Source: Promicromonospora iranensis (GTDB taxonomy: Bacteria; Actinomycetota; Actinomycetes; Actinomycetales; Cellulomonadaceae). From it: a stretch of DNA of 64,000 nucleotides. Positions within the stretch are counted from its first letter, which is position 1; every line of letters starts with the position of its first letter. A program made the position numbers and the translations under genes. This document shows, one piece after another, positions 37,719-48,228 of this stretch. The DNA lies in NCBI RefSeq assembly GCF_028994805.1, contig NZ_JAJQQP010000016.1, positions 1 through 64,000 on the forward strand, read 5' to 3'. The notes below the pieces were generated by a model. That model saw only the letters and a list, made by a program, of their open reading frames with translations, was not told where the DNA came from and did not search any database.

Positions 37719-38059
37719 CCGCGCAGCTGGCCTGCATGACCGACGACCTGGGGCCCGAGGAGGCGATGCTCGTCGAGCTCGACGGCGCCGACGGTGCCCC
37801 GGTCCCGGTCGCGGTGGCACGTGACGCGGACGGCAACTTCCATGCCGTCTCCGACATCTGCTCCCACGGCGCTGTCTCGCTGTCCGAGGGCGAGGTGGAG
37901 GGCTGCCTGGTCGAGTGCTGGCTGCACGGCTCCCAGTTCGACCTGCGGACCGGTCAGCCCGTCCAGCTTCCGGCGGTGCGCCCCGTGCCCGTCTACCCGG
38001 TGACGGTCGACGGCGACAAGGTGCTCGTCGACATCGACGTCACCGTGCCTGTTTCCTGA
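37715..38059 (+). CDS. Rieske-type [2Fe-2S] ferredoxin of the suf operon
   Basis: The 114-residue protein has the Rieske ligands in CSHGAVSLSEG and CWLHGSQFDLRTG. It has no signal or membrane anchor, so it is a soluble non-heme ferredoxin component. Actinobacterial suf operons regularly carry such a gene between sufD and sufC, where it may supply electrons. It starts in an ATGA overlap with sufD. Confidence 0.92.
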   Translation: MTAQLACMTDDLGPEEAMLVELDGADGAPVPVAVARDADGNFHAVSDICSHGAVSLSEGEVEGCLVECWLHGSQFDLRTGQPVQLPAVRPVPVYPVTVDGDKVLVDIDVTVPVS

Positions 38060-38096
38060 ATCTTCTGACTTCGCAAGCAACCCTGGAGTAACCGAT

Positions 38097-40232
<2,136 letters not shown>

Positions 40233-40299
40233 GAACTTCGGCGAGGCCGTCCGGACGAGGGTTCGGACGGTTGCTCGCACGATCGAGAGAGGCAGCGTC

Positions 40300-40779
40300 G
40301 TGAGTACGCTCGAGCAGATGTACCAGCAGGTGATCCTGGACCACGCGAAGCGTCCGGTGGGCCACGGGCTCGTCGACCTCGCGGGGAGCCACGGGCACCT
40401 CGCGGGGGAGTCGCACCAGGTGAACCCGACGTGCGGTGACGAGGTGACCCTCCGGGTCGACGTCACGCCGGAGGGCACGGTGGCGGGCGTCTCGTGGGAG
40501 GGGCAGGGATGTTCCATCTCCCAGGCGTCGGTGTCAGTCATGACCTCGTTGGTCAAGGGTGCGGACCTTGCCGAGGTGGCGCGGCTCGACGGGCTGTTCC
40601 ACGACCTGATGTCCTCCCGCGGCAAGGGCCTGGACGACGACGATGCCGAGGACGCCCTCGGTGACGCGACAGCCTTCACCGGCGTGTCGCAGTACCCCGC
40701 GCGAATCAAGTGCGCGCTGCTCGGCTGGGCGGCGCTCAAGGACTCGCTGGCGCGCAGTGGCGCGCTGGCAACGAGCTGA
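40300..40779 (+). CDS. sufU: SufU sulfur-transfer protein
   Basis: The 159-residue zinc protein has the three SufU cysteines in NPTCGDEVTLRVD, WEGQGCSISQASVS and PARIKCALLGWAALK. It takes persulfide sulfur from SufS in Gram-positive bacteria. GTG start, 67 bases after sufS. Confidence 0.95.
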   Translation: MSTLEQMYQQVILDHAKRPVGHGLVDLAGSHGHLAGESHQVNPTCGDEVTLRVDVTPEGTVAGVSWEGQGCSISQASVSVMTSLVKGADLAEVARLDGLFHDLMSSRGKGLDDDDAEDALGDATAFTGVSQYPARIKCALLGWAALKDSLARSGALATS

Positions 40780-40789
40780 GGAGAGACCG

Positions 40790-41167
40790 ATGACTGAGGC
40801 GAGTACCGAGGTCGGGCAGGAAGCCCCGGCCGCTCCCGCTGAGGGAGTGGGCCCGTCGCCCACCACCGCGGTGGACGTCGAGGAAGCGATGCGCGACGTG
40901 ATCGACCCCGAGCTGGGGATCAACGTCGTCGATCTGGGCCTGGTGTACGGCGTCCAGGTGGACCAGAACAACCACACGACCATCGACATGACGCTCACGT
41001 CGGCGGCCTGCCCGCTGACGGACGTGATCGAGGACCAGACCGCGCAGGCGCTCGAGGGCATCGTGGACGGGTTCCGCGTGAACTGGGTCTGGATGCCGCC
41101 GTGGGGCCCGGAAAAGATCACGGACGACGGCAAGGAGCAGCTGCGGATGCTCGGGTTCAACGTCTGA
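40790..41167 (+). CDS. sufT: SufT, DUF59/MIP18-family maturation factor
   Basis: The 125-residue protein has the DUF59 core DVIDPELGINVVDLGLVYGV and TLTSAACPLTDVIEDQ with the conserved cysteine. It helps mature Fe-S proteins under high demand. It is the last gene of the suf operon and the last chromosomal gene before the integrated element, followed by a hairpin. Confidence 0.93.
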   Translation: MTEASTEVGQEAPAAPAEGVGPSPTTAVDVEEAMRDVIDPELGINVVDLGLVYGVQVDQNNHTTIDMTLTSAACPLTDVIEDQTAQALEGIVDGFRVNWVWMPPWGPEKITDDGKEQLRMLGFNV

Positions 41168-41176
41168 GGATTTGGG

Positions 41177-41221
41177 AGGTCAGGTGGCAGCTCCCTCAAC
41201 TGGGGAAATGCCACCTGGCCT
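41177..41221. terminator. Hairpin after the suf operon
   Basis: Positions 41177-41189 pair with 41209-41221 (13 bp, one G-T pair). An inner CCC/GGG pairing extends the stem. There is no T-run. It lies ten bases after the sufT stop and marks the last chromosomal feature before the integrase. Confidence 0.6.
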
Positions 41222-41282
41222 GCTGTTTCATCCTCCGGCCCGTGAGACGGAAGTGGACGCGGGTGGCCTCGGGAGGCCACCC

Positions 41283-41370
41283 GAAGTCCCACTGAAGTCC
41301 CACGGGGCCGAGGATGAGTCCGCAGGTCGCGGGCCATCCTCGGGATATGTGCGGGTGTGTCGAAGTCCCA
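41283..41370. repeat. Three copies of GAAGTCCCA near the integrase
   Basis: GAAGTCCCA occurs at 41283-41291, 41294-41302 and 41362-41370, just before the integrase gene. An inverted repeat (CCGAGGATG at 41308-41316 and CATCCTCGG at 41335-41343) lies between them. They could be arm-type integrase or HTH-protein binding sites next to the attachment site. Confidence 0.35.
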
Positions 41371-41422
41371 GCGAGGTGGGGCTGGCGCGGTGGGTGCACC
41401 TGGTGGGCGAGAGGACCCACCC

Positions 41423-42712
41423 ATGGCACGCAGCAGAACTACCCGTCGCACCTTCGGTCTCCTGGAGGAACGCACGAGCGCGGTGACCGGCAAGGTCACG
41501 AGCGTCCGCGCGCGTTACGTTGGCCCGGACACGGAGAAACACACCCGTTCCTTCGGGGACAAGATGGCGGCCGAAGCCTGGCTCAACGCAGAGCGGATCC
41601 TCATCGACCGTGGTGAGTGGAAGCCGCCGAAAGTACGTGAGCGCGAGGAGCGCCTGGCGCGACAGCGGGCCATCACGCTCGCGGAGTGGGCCGAACGGTC
41701 GGTCGCGAACAAGAAGCTCCGGCCATCGACACGGAACCGGTACGAGCGGGCGTTGGAGCAGAGGATCCTCCCGGAACTGGGCGACGTCCCGCTGAAGGAC
41801 CTGACTCGTCTGGACGTGGCGAACTGGTATACGCGTCTCGCGGCGACGGTGTCCGTTGAGGCGAAGGCCCGCAAGGCGAACGGGTACAAAGGCAACAACG
41901 ACGGGCGAGGTGTCCTGTTCAGCGCGTACCAGGTGCTTTCCTCGATCCTGAACGACGCTGTCGACCACGAGCTGCTGGACGCGTCGCCCGCCAAGGTGAA
42001 GCGCGGCCTGCAGTACGAAGCGATACACGAGCCCGTGGTGCTCACGCCCGACCAGATGTGGCACCTGACGGAGCTGCTGCCCGACTACTTGCAGGCACTG
42101 GTGCCGCTGGCGGTAACCACCGGTTTACGCAACGGGGAGTTGCGCGGGCTACGTCGACGGCACCTGGTTCTGACTGACGCCAACCGCGCCGTGGTGAAGG
42201 TGCGGGGCACGGCGGCGAACAACAAGCAGGCCGGGCGGTACAACGAGATCGGTCCGCCGAAGACGAAGAAGTCGGTCCGTGACGTGCCGATCCCGTCGTT
42301 CGTTGTGCCGATCCTTAAGGAGCATCTCGAGAAGTACGCCGGACCTGGCAGCGACGGGATGGTGTTCCCCGCGAAGCGCGGTGGAGCCCTGCACGCATCG
42401 GTCGTCGAACGGAACTGGAAGGTGGCCCGAGGCAAGGTCGGGCTCGATGACCTGCACGTCCATGACCTGAGGCACACCGCGCTGACCTGGGCTGCGCGCG
42501 CCGGGGCGACACTGAAGGAACTGATGGCGATCGCCGGGCACGCCCACCCGACGATCGTGCTGCACTACCAGCACGTCGGGGACGAGGCGCGACGCCACGC
42601 GATCGCAGAAAAGGTCGGTACAGCGTTCCAGGACGAGCTCGCCGTCCGCCGGGCGCGGAAGGCGCGGGAGGAATCCCGCACGGACGCACGAGAAGCGGGC
42701 CGGCTCAGTTGA
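41423..42712 (+). CDS. int: Tyrosine recombinase (element integrase)
   Basis: The 429-residue recombinase has an N-terminal SAM-like arm-binding domain, a core-binding domain (TRLDVANWYTRLAATVS) and the catalytic domain. The active residues are visible: Arg236 in TTGLRNGELRGL, His347 and Arg350 in HDLRHTALTWAARAG, the GH motif in MAIAGHAHPTIV, and Tyr382 in VLHYQHV. The ATG at 41423 is preferred to an upstream start because GAGAGGA lies just before it. It is intact and reads away from the suf operon, and should integrate and excise the element. Confidence 0.93.
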   Translation: MARSRTTRRTFGLLEERTSAVTGKVTSVRARYVGPDTEKHTRSFGDKMAAEAWLNAERILIDRGEWKPPKVREREERLARQRAITLAEWAERSVANKKLRPSTRNRYERALEQRILPELGDVPLKDLTRLDVANWYTRLAATVSVEAKARKANGYKGNNDGRGVLFSAYQVLSSILNDAVDHELLDASPAKVKRGLQYEAIHEPVVLTPDQMWHLTELLPDYLQALVPLAVTTGLRNGELRGLRRRHLVLTDANRAVVKVRGTAANNKQAGRYNEIGPPKTKKSVRDVPIPSFVVPILKEHLEKYAGPGSDGMVFPAKRGGALHASVVERNWKVARGKVGLDDLHVHDLRHTALTWAARAGATLKELMAIAGHAHPTIVLHYQHVGDEARRHAIAEKVGTAFQDELAVRRARKAREESRTDAREAGRLS

Positions 42713-42817
42713 GGCAATCTGCATGAGTCAGGCGTGGGTGGACGTTGTCTGCTCTGGAAGAGATTGCGCACCTTGTTGGTGACGACGGCCGAAGCGCCGT
42801 AGGAGAGGAGCACGGTG

Positions 42818-43039
42818 ATGAGTTCCCAGAACCCTGCAACTAGGGCTAAGAAAAGTATGCCAAGCGGCCAGCTCGTATCCCTCGCCACGGCGGCAGACGA
42901 CCTTAGCGTCTCGGTGAAGACAATCCGGCGTCGCATCGCGGACGGATCGGTTCGGGCGTACCGAATCGGGCGGCTGATCCGGATCGACCTTGATGAGACG
43001 AGAACAGCGCTACTGGTGCCCATGTCGAACGCGCGGTGA
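42818..43039 (+). CDS. xis: MerR/excisionase-type helix-turn-helix protein
   Basis: This 73-residue protein has an excisionase-family helix-turn-helix: LVSLATAADDLSVSVKTIRR followed by IADGSVRAYRIGRLIRIDL. AGGAGAGGAG stands seven bases before the ATG at 42818. Downstream of the integrase, it is the likely recombination directionality factor, though these small proteins also act as repressors. Confidence 0.75.
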   Translation: MSSQNPATRAKKSMPSGQLVSLATAADDLSVSVKTIRRRIADGSVRAYRIGRLIRIDLDETRTALLVPMSNAR

Positions 43040-43515
43040 GCAGTGGGTTGCCCGTGATCTCCGCCGTCGCCGGCTGGTTGGTCGCGGCTGGCGGCTCGGA
43101 AGCGTGCGGTCTACAGCTCGCGCGTGTCCGCTTCCGGGTCGAGGGGAGCGGTATTCACCTGGCGCGCGGATGGCAACGGCTTGCCCTTTGTGAGCGACTG
43201 GAGCTGATCACCGAAGAGCCGCCGGAGCATCTGCTGTTCTTGAGCCGGAACCACACTCCGCTGACATCCGCGAACGTACGGCGCAGGCTCCGAACGATCC
43301 TGGCCGAGGTGGGTATCACTGGCCTGGCTCCCCACTCGTTCCGACGGACGGTTGCGACTGCGATCGAACGTGGGCAGGAAGGCAATGCTGATCTCGCTGC
43401 CGCGACTCTCGGGCACACCTCGTCGGCAATTACGAAGAGGTACTACATCGAGAAGAACAACAAGGTCGATCCCATGACCGCGACCATCCTCGAGGGATTG
43501 GCGCCGACGGACTGA
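43036..43515 (+). pseudogene. Truncated second tyrosine recombinase (C-terminal part)
   Basis: The 159-residue frame keeps only the C-terminal half of a phage-type integrase: LLFLSRNHTPLTSANVRRRL, the box II-like APHSFRRTVATAIERG, GHTSSAITKRYYIEK with the tyrosine, and the family tail DPMTATILEGLA. The region with the first catalytic arginine is missing. It begins in a GTGA overlap with the HTH gene. It is not closely related to the intact integrase and looks like a remnant of an older insertion. Confidence 0.7.
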
Positions 43516-43705
43516 GGTGGTCACGCGGTGGCTGGGCCGGGGCCGCCCTTCGCTCCGCGGCGATCTGCTCGTGTGGCTCGGTCGCGTCGGTGGTCTCGCG
43601 GTCGATGAGGGCGGCCAGACCGGCCGGCTCCGCGAGGCCGCTCTCGAAGTGCTCGTACTGGGTCATCGTCCGTGTCTGGATGGGCGTATCGGGAAGGTGC
43701 GCCAT
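43430..43705 (-). CDS. Possible small protein at the end of the transfer cluster
   Basis: A 91-codon frame (starting MAHLPDTPIQTRTMTQYEHF) follows the 43764 gene on the minus strand and overlaps the recombinase remnant on the other strand. The first half looks protein-like. The second half is rich in Arg, Ser and Cys as in antisense translation. It may be a shorter gene cut by the remnant. Confidence 0.25.
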   Translation of the reverse strand: MAHLPDTPIQTRTMTQYEHFESGLAEPAGLAALIDRETTDATEPHEQIAAERRAAPAQPPRDHLSPSAPIPRGWSRSWDRPCCSSRCSTSS

Positions 43706-43763
43706 CGATGACGCTGCTTGAGGCCCTGGACGCGAACCACGCAGGAGACGGGACTGCGGCTGT

Positions 43764-44285
43764 TCAGAATGAGGGCTCGACGCCCGGGGCGGCAGGTGGC
43801 TCGTAGCGAGGAGGCAGGAACCCATAGGTCACCGCGTGCCCGCGTGGGCGAGGCAGGATGAGGCCACGTAGCTGCAGCTGAGCGCGGATGTGCGCGGTTT
43901 CGCGTGCTGCGGCGCGGTAGTCGTTGATTCCTGGGCCGAAACGCTCCCAACGGGTTCCGTCCTCATCGGACACGATCTCTTCCCGGTATCCGCGCCCTAT
44001 ATGGTCCAGGACCTTGGTGGCGAAGTTGGGTGCGTCGACGACGCGTTGGATGCTCCCACCGGCCTCGATCAGTGGGTACAGACAGAACGAGGGCTGTGGG
44101 TCGGGATCGTAGGTCCAGATCTGCGAGTCGTAGACCGTTTGGCTGTAGGTCTGGTACTCACGCCAGACACGTCGCGCGGTGCGTAACCGGGAGGCGTTGG
44201 CTCCAGGGCTCATGCCGGGGATGCCGAGGGCGAGGGCGTGCCAGGGTTCGGCGCGCAGGGCTTGGTCGAAGTTCATTGCGGGCAT
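43764..44285 (-). CDS. Unknown protein of the transfer cluster
   Basis: The 173-residue soluble protein has no recognised domain. It has an aromatic-rich middle (YQTYSQTVYDSQIWTYDPDP) and ends in a proline-rich tail. It is the last well-formed gene of the minus-strand cluster, 42 bases after methylase-like paralogue A. GAGAGAG precedes the ATG. Confidence 0.65.
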   Translation of the reverse strand: MPAMNFDQALRAEPWHALALGIPGMSPGANASRLRTARRVWREYQTYSQTVYDSQIWTYDPDPQPSFCLYPLIEAGGSIQRVVDAPNFATKVLDHIGRGYREEIVSDEDGTRWERFGPGINDYRAAARETAHIRAQLQLRGLILPRPRGHAVTYGFLPPRYEPPAAPGVEPSF

Positions 44286-44327
44286 GACGGCTCTCTCTTC
44301 GGTGCCGGTTGGTGAGCGGGCCGCGTG

Positions 44328-45341
44328 CTACAGCGCCGGCCCACCGGTATCCGGCGCCGGTCCACGCGACTGGTCCGCCGGCGAGGGCAGAGGCTCGGGC
44401 CGAGGCGTGGGACGTACCTGAGCGTGCAGCTTGAAGTCGATCGCGATGGTCGTCTGGTCGTGGAGCACGTCGCCCAGGTCGACGCCGAAGGCGCCACCGA
44501 AAGGGGTCGCCGTGGTCATGCCAGGCTGGACGGGGTCCGGGACGATGTCGCCCAGCACTGCCCAGGGCGCGACGGCGTAGCACTCGTTGATCAGCATGTC
44601 TGGGTGCGCGTGAACGCGAACCGGGGTGCGGCGGATGAATGGCAGCCCGCTGGGCGGGTGGCCGGGTTCGCGACGGCGCAACATGAGCAGGTCGACCGGG
44701 CTGTCCAGCAGGGGTGCCTGGCGCAGCGCGGATGCGGGCAGCCGGGAGGCTGCTATCAGGTCGGCGTGCTTGGCGATCGAGCGCCGCGGCTGAGCGTCGG
44801 TGCCGTCCAGGAGCTGGCGGTGGGCCAGGGCGACCAGGAGCCCGCCGGGACGTAGCCAGGTCAGGGCCTGCCGGATCAGACCGTGGTGCGCCATGGCGAT
44901 GTCGATCTGACGGTCGCGGGTCAGTGCCCGGGTGTCGGCGTAGGGCAAGTTCGCGATCACGACGTCCGCCGTGTCGAATCCGGCGGCCTCGACCGTCGAG
45001 GCGTCGACTGGTTCCAGGTTGAGATCGTGGTGGGGCCATTGCGTCGCTTCAGGCAGGTTGCCGGAGAGCAGGATCTGGTCAGCGATGTCCTTCGGGAGGG
45101 GTGAGTCACTGTCGGTCGTGAGGCCGTCCAGTGTGCGGGGCGCGCCCGGGGGAGAGCCGGCAAGGATCTCGGCGTCGCGCCCTACGGCCAGGAGGCGCCC
45201 GGTGGTGTACTCCAGGGCCTTGATGTGTCCCCACATCTGGGTCGCGATCGTGTGGTGTGCGTCGACCGCGGGGGTGTCGAGGTGCAGGTCGACGGCAATG
45301 TCCTCGAGTGCCGCGTCCCGCTCGGCCTTGCTGAAGTCCAT
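44328..45341 (-). CDS. Methylase-like paralogue A (adenine-specific DNA methylase fold, NLPY retained)
   Basis: The 337-residue protein aligns by motif with the N6-adenine methylase domain of the helicase-methylase proteins on mobile elements. Its motif IV region is DVVIANLPYADTRAL (residues about 127-140), with NLPY in place of the usual NPPF/NVPF. Downstream landmarks are LRPGGLLVALAHRQLLDG, KHADLIAASRLPASALR and DLLMLRRREPG. The SAM motif I appears reduced to LLAVGRDAEILAGSPP. It is the most likely of the five to keep activity. The ATG at 45341 has GGAG eight bases upstream; a GTG lies nine bases earlier. Confidence 0.75.
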   Translation of the reverse strand: MDFSKAERDAALEDIAVDLHLDTPAVDAHHTIATQMWGHIKALEYTTGRLLAVGRDAEILAGSPPGAPRTLDGLTTDSDSPLPKDIADQILLSGNLPEATQWPHHDLNLEPVDASTVEAAGFDTADVVIANLPYADTRALTRDRQIDIAMAHHGLIRQALTWLRPGGLLVALAHRQLLDGTDAQPRRSIAKHADLIAASRLPASALRQAPLLDSPVDLLMLRRREPGHPPSGLPFIRRTPVRVHAHPDMLINECYAVAPWAVLGDIVPDPVQPGMTTATPFGGAFGVDLGDVLHDQTTIAIDFKLHAQVRPTPRPEPLPSPADQSRGPAPDTGGPAL

Positions 45342-45393
45342 GATGTTCACTCCGTCGATTGGTCAGGTGATCCGGGTGGCGGTGATCCAGGGG

Positions 45394-46368
45394 CTACAGG
45401 TGCGGCCCGGGCGGCTCGTGGCGCGGTGGTGTGGAGTTGCGCCGGGATCTAGCCAGGCCGTGATCCGTCGCCGGATCTGGAGCCGTGTGAGCAGGACGGT
45501 GCTGGCGGGCGACCTCGCCAAACACTCCAGCGAGGCGTGTAGACCAGGTGCGGTTGGGGTCGTGGACGGCCAGCTGTTGCATGCCCCAGTGGTCGGTGCC
45601 CACGTCACGTGTGCCCAGTACCCGGTCGGGGTGCGTAGTGAAGTAGGTGCTCTCGTGCAGGCCGTCCATGGGCGACCAGTGCACGTGGGGGAACCGCAGT
45701 GCCGCGTCCGGATACCCGCCATCGCGGCGCCGCAGAACCAGGACATCGACCGGAGCGTCGCATGCCCGCTCGGCGCGCAGCGCGTGGGAGGGCAGCCGCG
45801 CTGCGCCGAGGAAGTCGGCCATCTGTGCCAGGCGTGCCCAGCGCGATGGGTCCGGGTAGTCCAGGACCGTGTGGTTGACCAGGAACACGGCGTGCCCACC
45901 CGGTGCCAGCCCGTCCAGAGCCTCAATGGCCTGGACATGGAAGCTGTGCAGTCGCATCGCGCGGGCCTCGCGGCTGCGCAGGTGGATGTCGTTGTGCGGC
46001 ATCGACGCCACCGCGACGTCGAACGGCCGCGCCATCGCTAGGTTGAGGGGGTACCGGGTGACGGCGAACGCGTCACGATAGGCGTCCGGCCGTGGTCCGG
46101 GCACCGGACCCTGCCACCGGTCGTGCACCGGGAAACCGTCCTCGTCCCGAGCCTGGGGCCGGTTCGGATCACCCGTCAGTAGGACCTGCGGATCCACACC
46201 GAACGCCAGTGCCCGCCCACCGACCGGCGCCCCCAAGCCCCGCAGCAGATCCCAGACCATCGGCGCGAGCTGAGCGTGCGCACCGGTGGCGTCAGCGTTG
46301 GCCTGGACGGTCATCGCTGCGATGTCCGCCCGCTCTCGAGCAAGCGGCGTGTGCGATGCGGCGGTCAT
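45394..46368 (-). CDS. Methylase-like paralogue B (degenerate active site)
   Basis: The 324-residue protein shares the order of landmarks with A and C-E. The motif IV equivalent is FDVAVASMPHNDIHLRS, where N-[PV]-P-[FY] is replaced by SMPH. The core continues LAPGGHAVFLVNHTVLDYPD, MADFLGAARLPSHALR and DVLVLRRRDGG, and TYFTTHPDRVLG matches the NEYF-x-x-H-P-x-x-V-L-G signature of the active family. GGAGGA precedes the ATG, which overlaps the upstream gene by ATGA. Catalytic methylation is doubtful. Confidence 0.75.
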   Translation of the reverse strand: MTAASHTPLARERADIAAMTVQANADATGAHAQLAPMVWDLLRGLGAPVGGRALAFGVDPQVLLTGDPNRPQARDEDGFPVHDRWQGPVPGPRPDAYRDAFAVTRYPLNLAMARPFDVAVASMPHNDIHLRSREARAMRLHSFHVQAIEALDGLAPGGHAVFLVNHTVLDYPDPSRWARLAQMADFLGAARLPSHALRAERACDAPVDVLVLRRRDGGYPDAALRFPHVHWSPMDGLHESTYFTTHPDRVLGTRDVGTDHWGMQQLAVHDPNRTWSTRLAGVFGEVARQHRPAHTAPDPATDHGLARSRRNSTPPRHEPPGPHL

Positions 46369-47252
46369 GACGGGTCCTCCCCGTCCCTGACGTCGGGCGT
46401 CACCGCGTCTGGCCCAGGATCGTCGGCGCCGGCCATGGGCGAGCCCCAGGACCGGCGTAGCCGGCTGACCCGCTCGGCGCGGATCTGATCGATCTCGGTC
46501 TGGGCCTCGGCCTCGATCCGGCGGCGCTGGTCGACGTCGTCGGCGACGAACACCGCGAAGTCCGCGGCCCGGTCGGTGACCTCGACCGGCGTAGGGCTGG
46601 TTGCAGGTTCCTCACCGGGCCAGGCGGTGCGGCGGGTGGGACGGTCCTCGGTCAAGGTCGTGCCGCACCGCTGAACCCAGTCCCGCAGTCGGCGTCGGCA
46701 GTCGCCCAGGTCCCTTAGCCACATCAGAGGTGAGCCCGGGTGGGCGTCCTCGGCGTGCCCAGCGAGCCACGAGGTGCGCAGTGCGGACAGCTCCCAGACC
46801 AGCTCGGGGTGCCGGTGCCACATCGGCGGCAGTTCCTGCGGCGTGAGGCCGAAGGTGTCGCGCAGCCAGTACACGAATGCGTCCAGCTGCCACCACTCCT
46901 GCTCGGCCCGCTCCGCGTCCAACGTGTTCCAGTTGATCGGCACCACCGGCTCCGGCTCCGCCGGAAGCAGCAGGTCAGCCTCCGAGGATGCCGCGGCCCT
47001 GCCTCGGCCCGAGGCGGCTCCAAGGCTCGCGGGAAACGGCGGTGCGTCGTCGCTCACTTTGTCCAGCGGGTCGTCCAGGTCATCGACGTCGGGCAGAGGG
47101 TCCCCAGGGCGCCAGCCCAGCATCCGCAGGAGCGAGAGCTGAGACGGATCGACCGGTGTGCCGTCCTGGGTGGCCGGTAGTTCGTCCGGGAGCTCGTGTC
47201 CGGGCAGATCGGGTTCGGTCGGGTCGCCGGATGCCTGGTCCGGGCCGCTCAC
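46365..47252 (-). CDS. Unknown acidic protein of the transfer cluster
   Basis: The 295-residue protein has a disordered acidic N-terminus rich in Pro, Asp and Glu, a central Trp-rich segment (NTLDAERAEQEWWQLDAFVY, then WLRDTFGLTPQELPPMWHRH) and a C-terminal coiled coil. No known domain is recognised. It overlaps the SSB-like gene upstream by GTGA and paralogue B downstream by ATGA, so it is translated with them. Confidence 0.7.
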   Translation of the reverse strand: MSGPDQASGDPTEPDLPGHELPDELPATQDGTPVDPSQLSLLRMLGWRPGDPLPDVDDLDDPLDKVSDDAPPFPASLGAASGRGRAAASSEADLLLPAEPEPVVPINWNTLDAERAEQEWWQLDAFVYWLRDTFGLTPQELPPMWHRHPELVWELSALRTSWLAGHAEDAHPGSPLMWLRDLGDCRRRLRDWVQRCGTTLTEDRPTRRTAWPGEEPATSPTPVEVTDRAADFAVFVADDVDQRRRIEAEAQTEIDQIRAERVSRLRRSWGSPMAGADDPGPDAVTPDVRDGEDPS

Positions 47253-47662
47253 GACGCACGTCCCGAATCTGCCTGCACGACGGGTGGGGTGGCCGGGCGC
47301 AGGCGGCGGCGGGTGCGCGTGACCTTGTACCGGGTACGGGCCGCGTCGTGCCCGAGCCGGCGCGCGACGAACTCTTCGCACGGCACCGTCTGGCCGTCGC
47401 GGGTGACCTCGTAGGTGTTGACGTGCCCCGAGGCGATGAACGCGTCACCGGGTCGGAACCTGGTTCGGGCGCGCTGGGTCGACTCGTTAAACACCACCAG
47501 GTCACAGATGACCGGCTCCTGGAGCGTGAACGTCTCGCCTTCGTGCCGCCACTGCTGGGCGCGTACCCGTGCACGCAGCACGGGCACGCCTGTGCGCGTG
47601 GCGCCGGGCCGGAGCCCGGTTAGGAACACGCCCTCCAAGCACTGGCGAATGGGGATCGTCAT
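47249..47662 (-). CDS. SSB-like OB-fold protein
   Basis: The 137-residue protein fits the single-stranded DNA-binding OB-fold: VFLTGLRPGATRTGVPVLRA, ICDLVVFNESTQRARTRFRP, GDAFIASGHVNTYEVTRDGQ and FVARRLGHDAARTRYKVTR. The GDxxxxxGxxxxxx(Y)-E-V and LGHD blocks parallel the SSB core; the acidic SSB tail is missing. Mobile elements often encode SSB-like proteins for transfer. AGGGAG precedes the ATG at 47662. Confidence 0.7.
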   Translation of the reverse strand: MTIPIRQCLEGVFLTGLRPGATRTGVPVLRARVRAQQWRHEGETFTLQEPVICDLVVFNESTQRARTRFRPGDAFIASGHVNTYEVTRDGQTVPCEEFVARRLGHDAARTRYKVTRTRRRLRPATPPVVQADSGRAS

Positions 47663-47847
47663 GATGGCTCCCTGTTCGGGTCGCGGGCGCCGGGTAGCGT
47701 CCGTTTCCCCTGGCAGGTGTGCGCCCACCACCGCAGCTGCCTGTGGAACCGCGCCTCCTGGTGACGATGTGCCAGTGGCCCTACGACACCTGCGGGCAGC
47801 CGCGAGAGCGGCTTGGCTGATCGAGGTATCCGTGAAGCGGGCGTACG

Positions 47848-48228
47848 TCAGAGGTGTCGCGCTCGGTCAGGGCGCCTGGTCCAACGCGCCCGGATCTGCG
47901 CCTCCGTGCGAGCCCGGGAGCTCGGCACGTCGGGAGGCTTCGGCGCCCTGGATGGCTCGGCTGGCACCGCGCGGGCGACATCGGTCCAGTGCAGCCAGAG
48001 CCCTGTCTCGCTCCGGCGGTCGTTCTCGTCGGGCGTCACGTAGACCAGCACGAAGTGCTGGTTCCACCGGTTGGCGTGGCCCGGCACCCACAGCGAGCGG
48101 TCCGGCCAGCACAGACGGGCCAGCACAGCGACGGCGTCCCAGGAGTAGGAGGGCTTGACGGGCACGCCTCCGACGGCGGACGCCGGCCAATCGTTGATCA
48201 GCCCCGCGAGGTCGTACACCACGGTCAC
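47848..48228 (-). CDS. Unknown small protein, Trp-rich
   Basis: The 126-residue protein has seven tryptophans, among them DWPASAVGGVPVKPSYSWDA, WPDRSLWVPGHANRWNQHFV and LWLHWTDVA, and a basic proline-rich tail. It overlaps the ImuA-like gene by GTGA and probably works with it. No family is recognised. Confidence 0.65.
   Translation of the reverse strand: MTVVYDLAGLINDWPASAVGGVPVKPSYSWDAVAVLARLCWPDRSLWVPGHANRWNQHFVLVYVTPDENDRRSETGLWLHWTDVARAVPAEPSRAPKPPDVPSSRARTEAQIRARWTRRPDRARHL

Noticed and set aside
41168-41422. A tRNA-based attachment site at the left end of the element
   Set aside because: No cloverleaf or CCA-proximal tRNA sequence is visible, and no direct repeat partner can be seen because the right end is outside the window.
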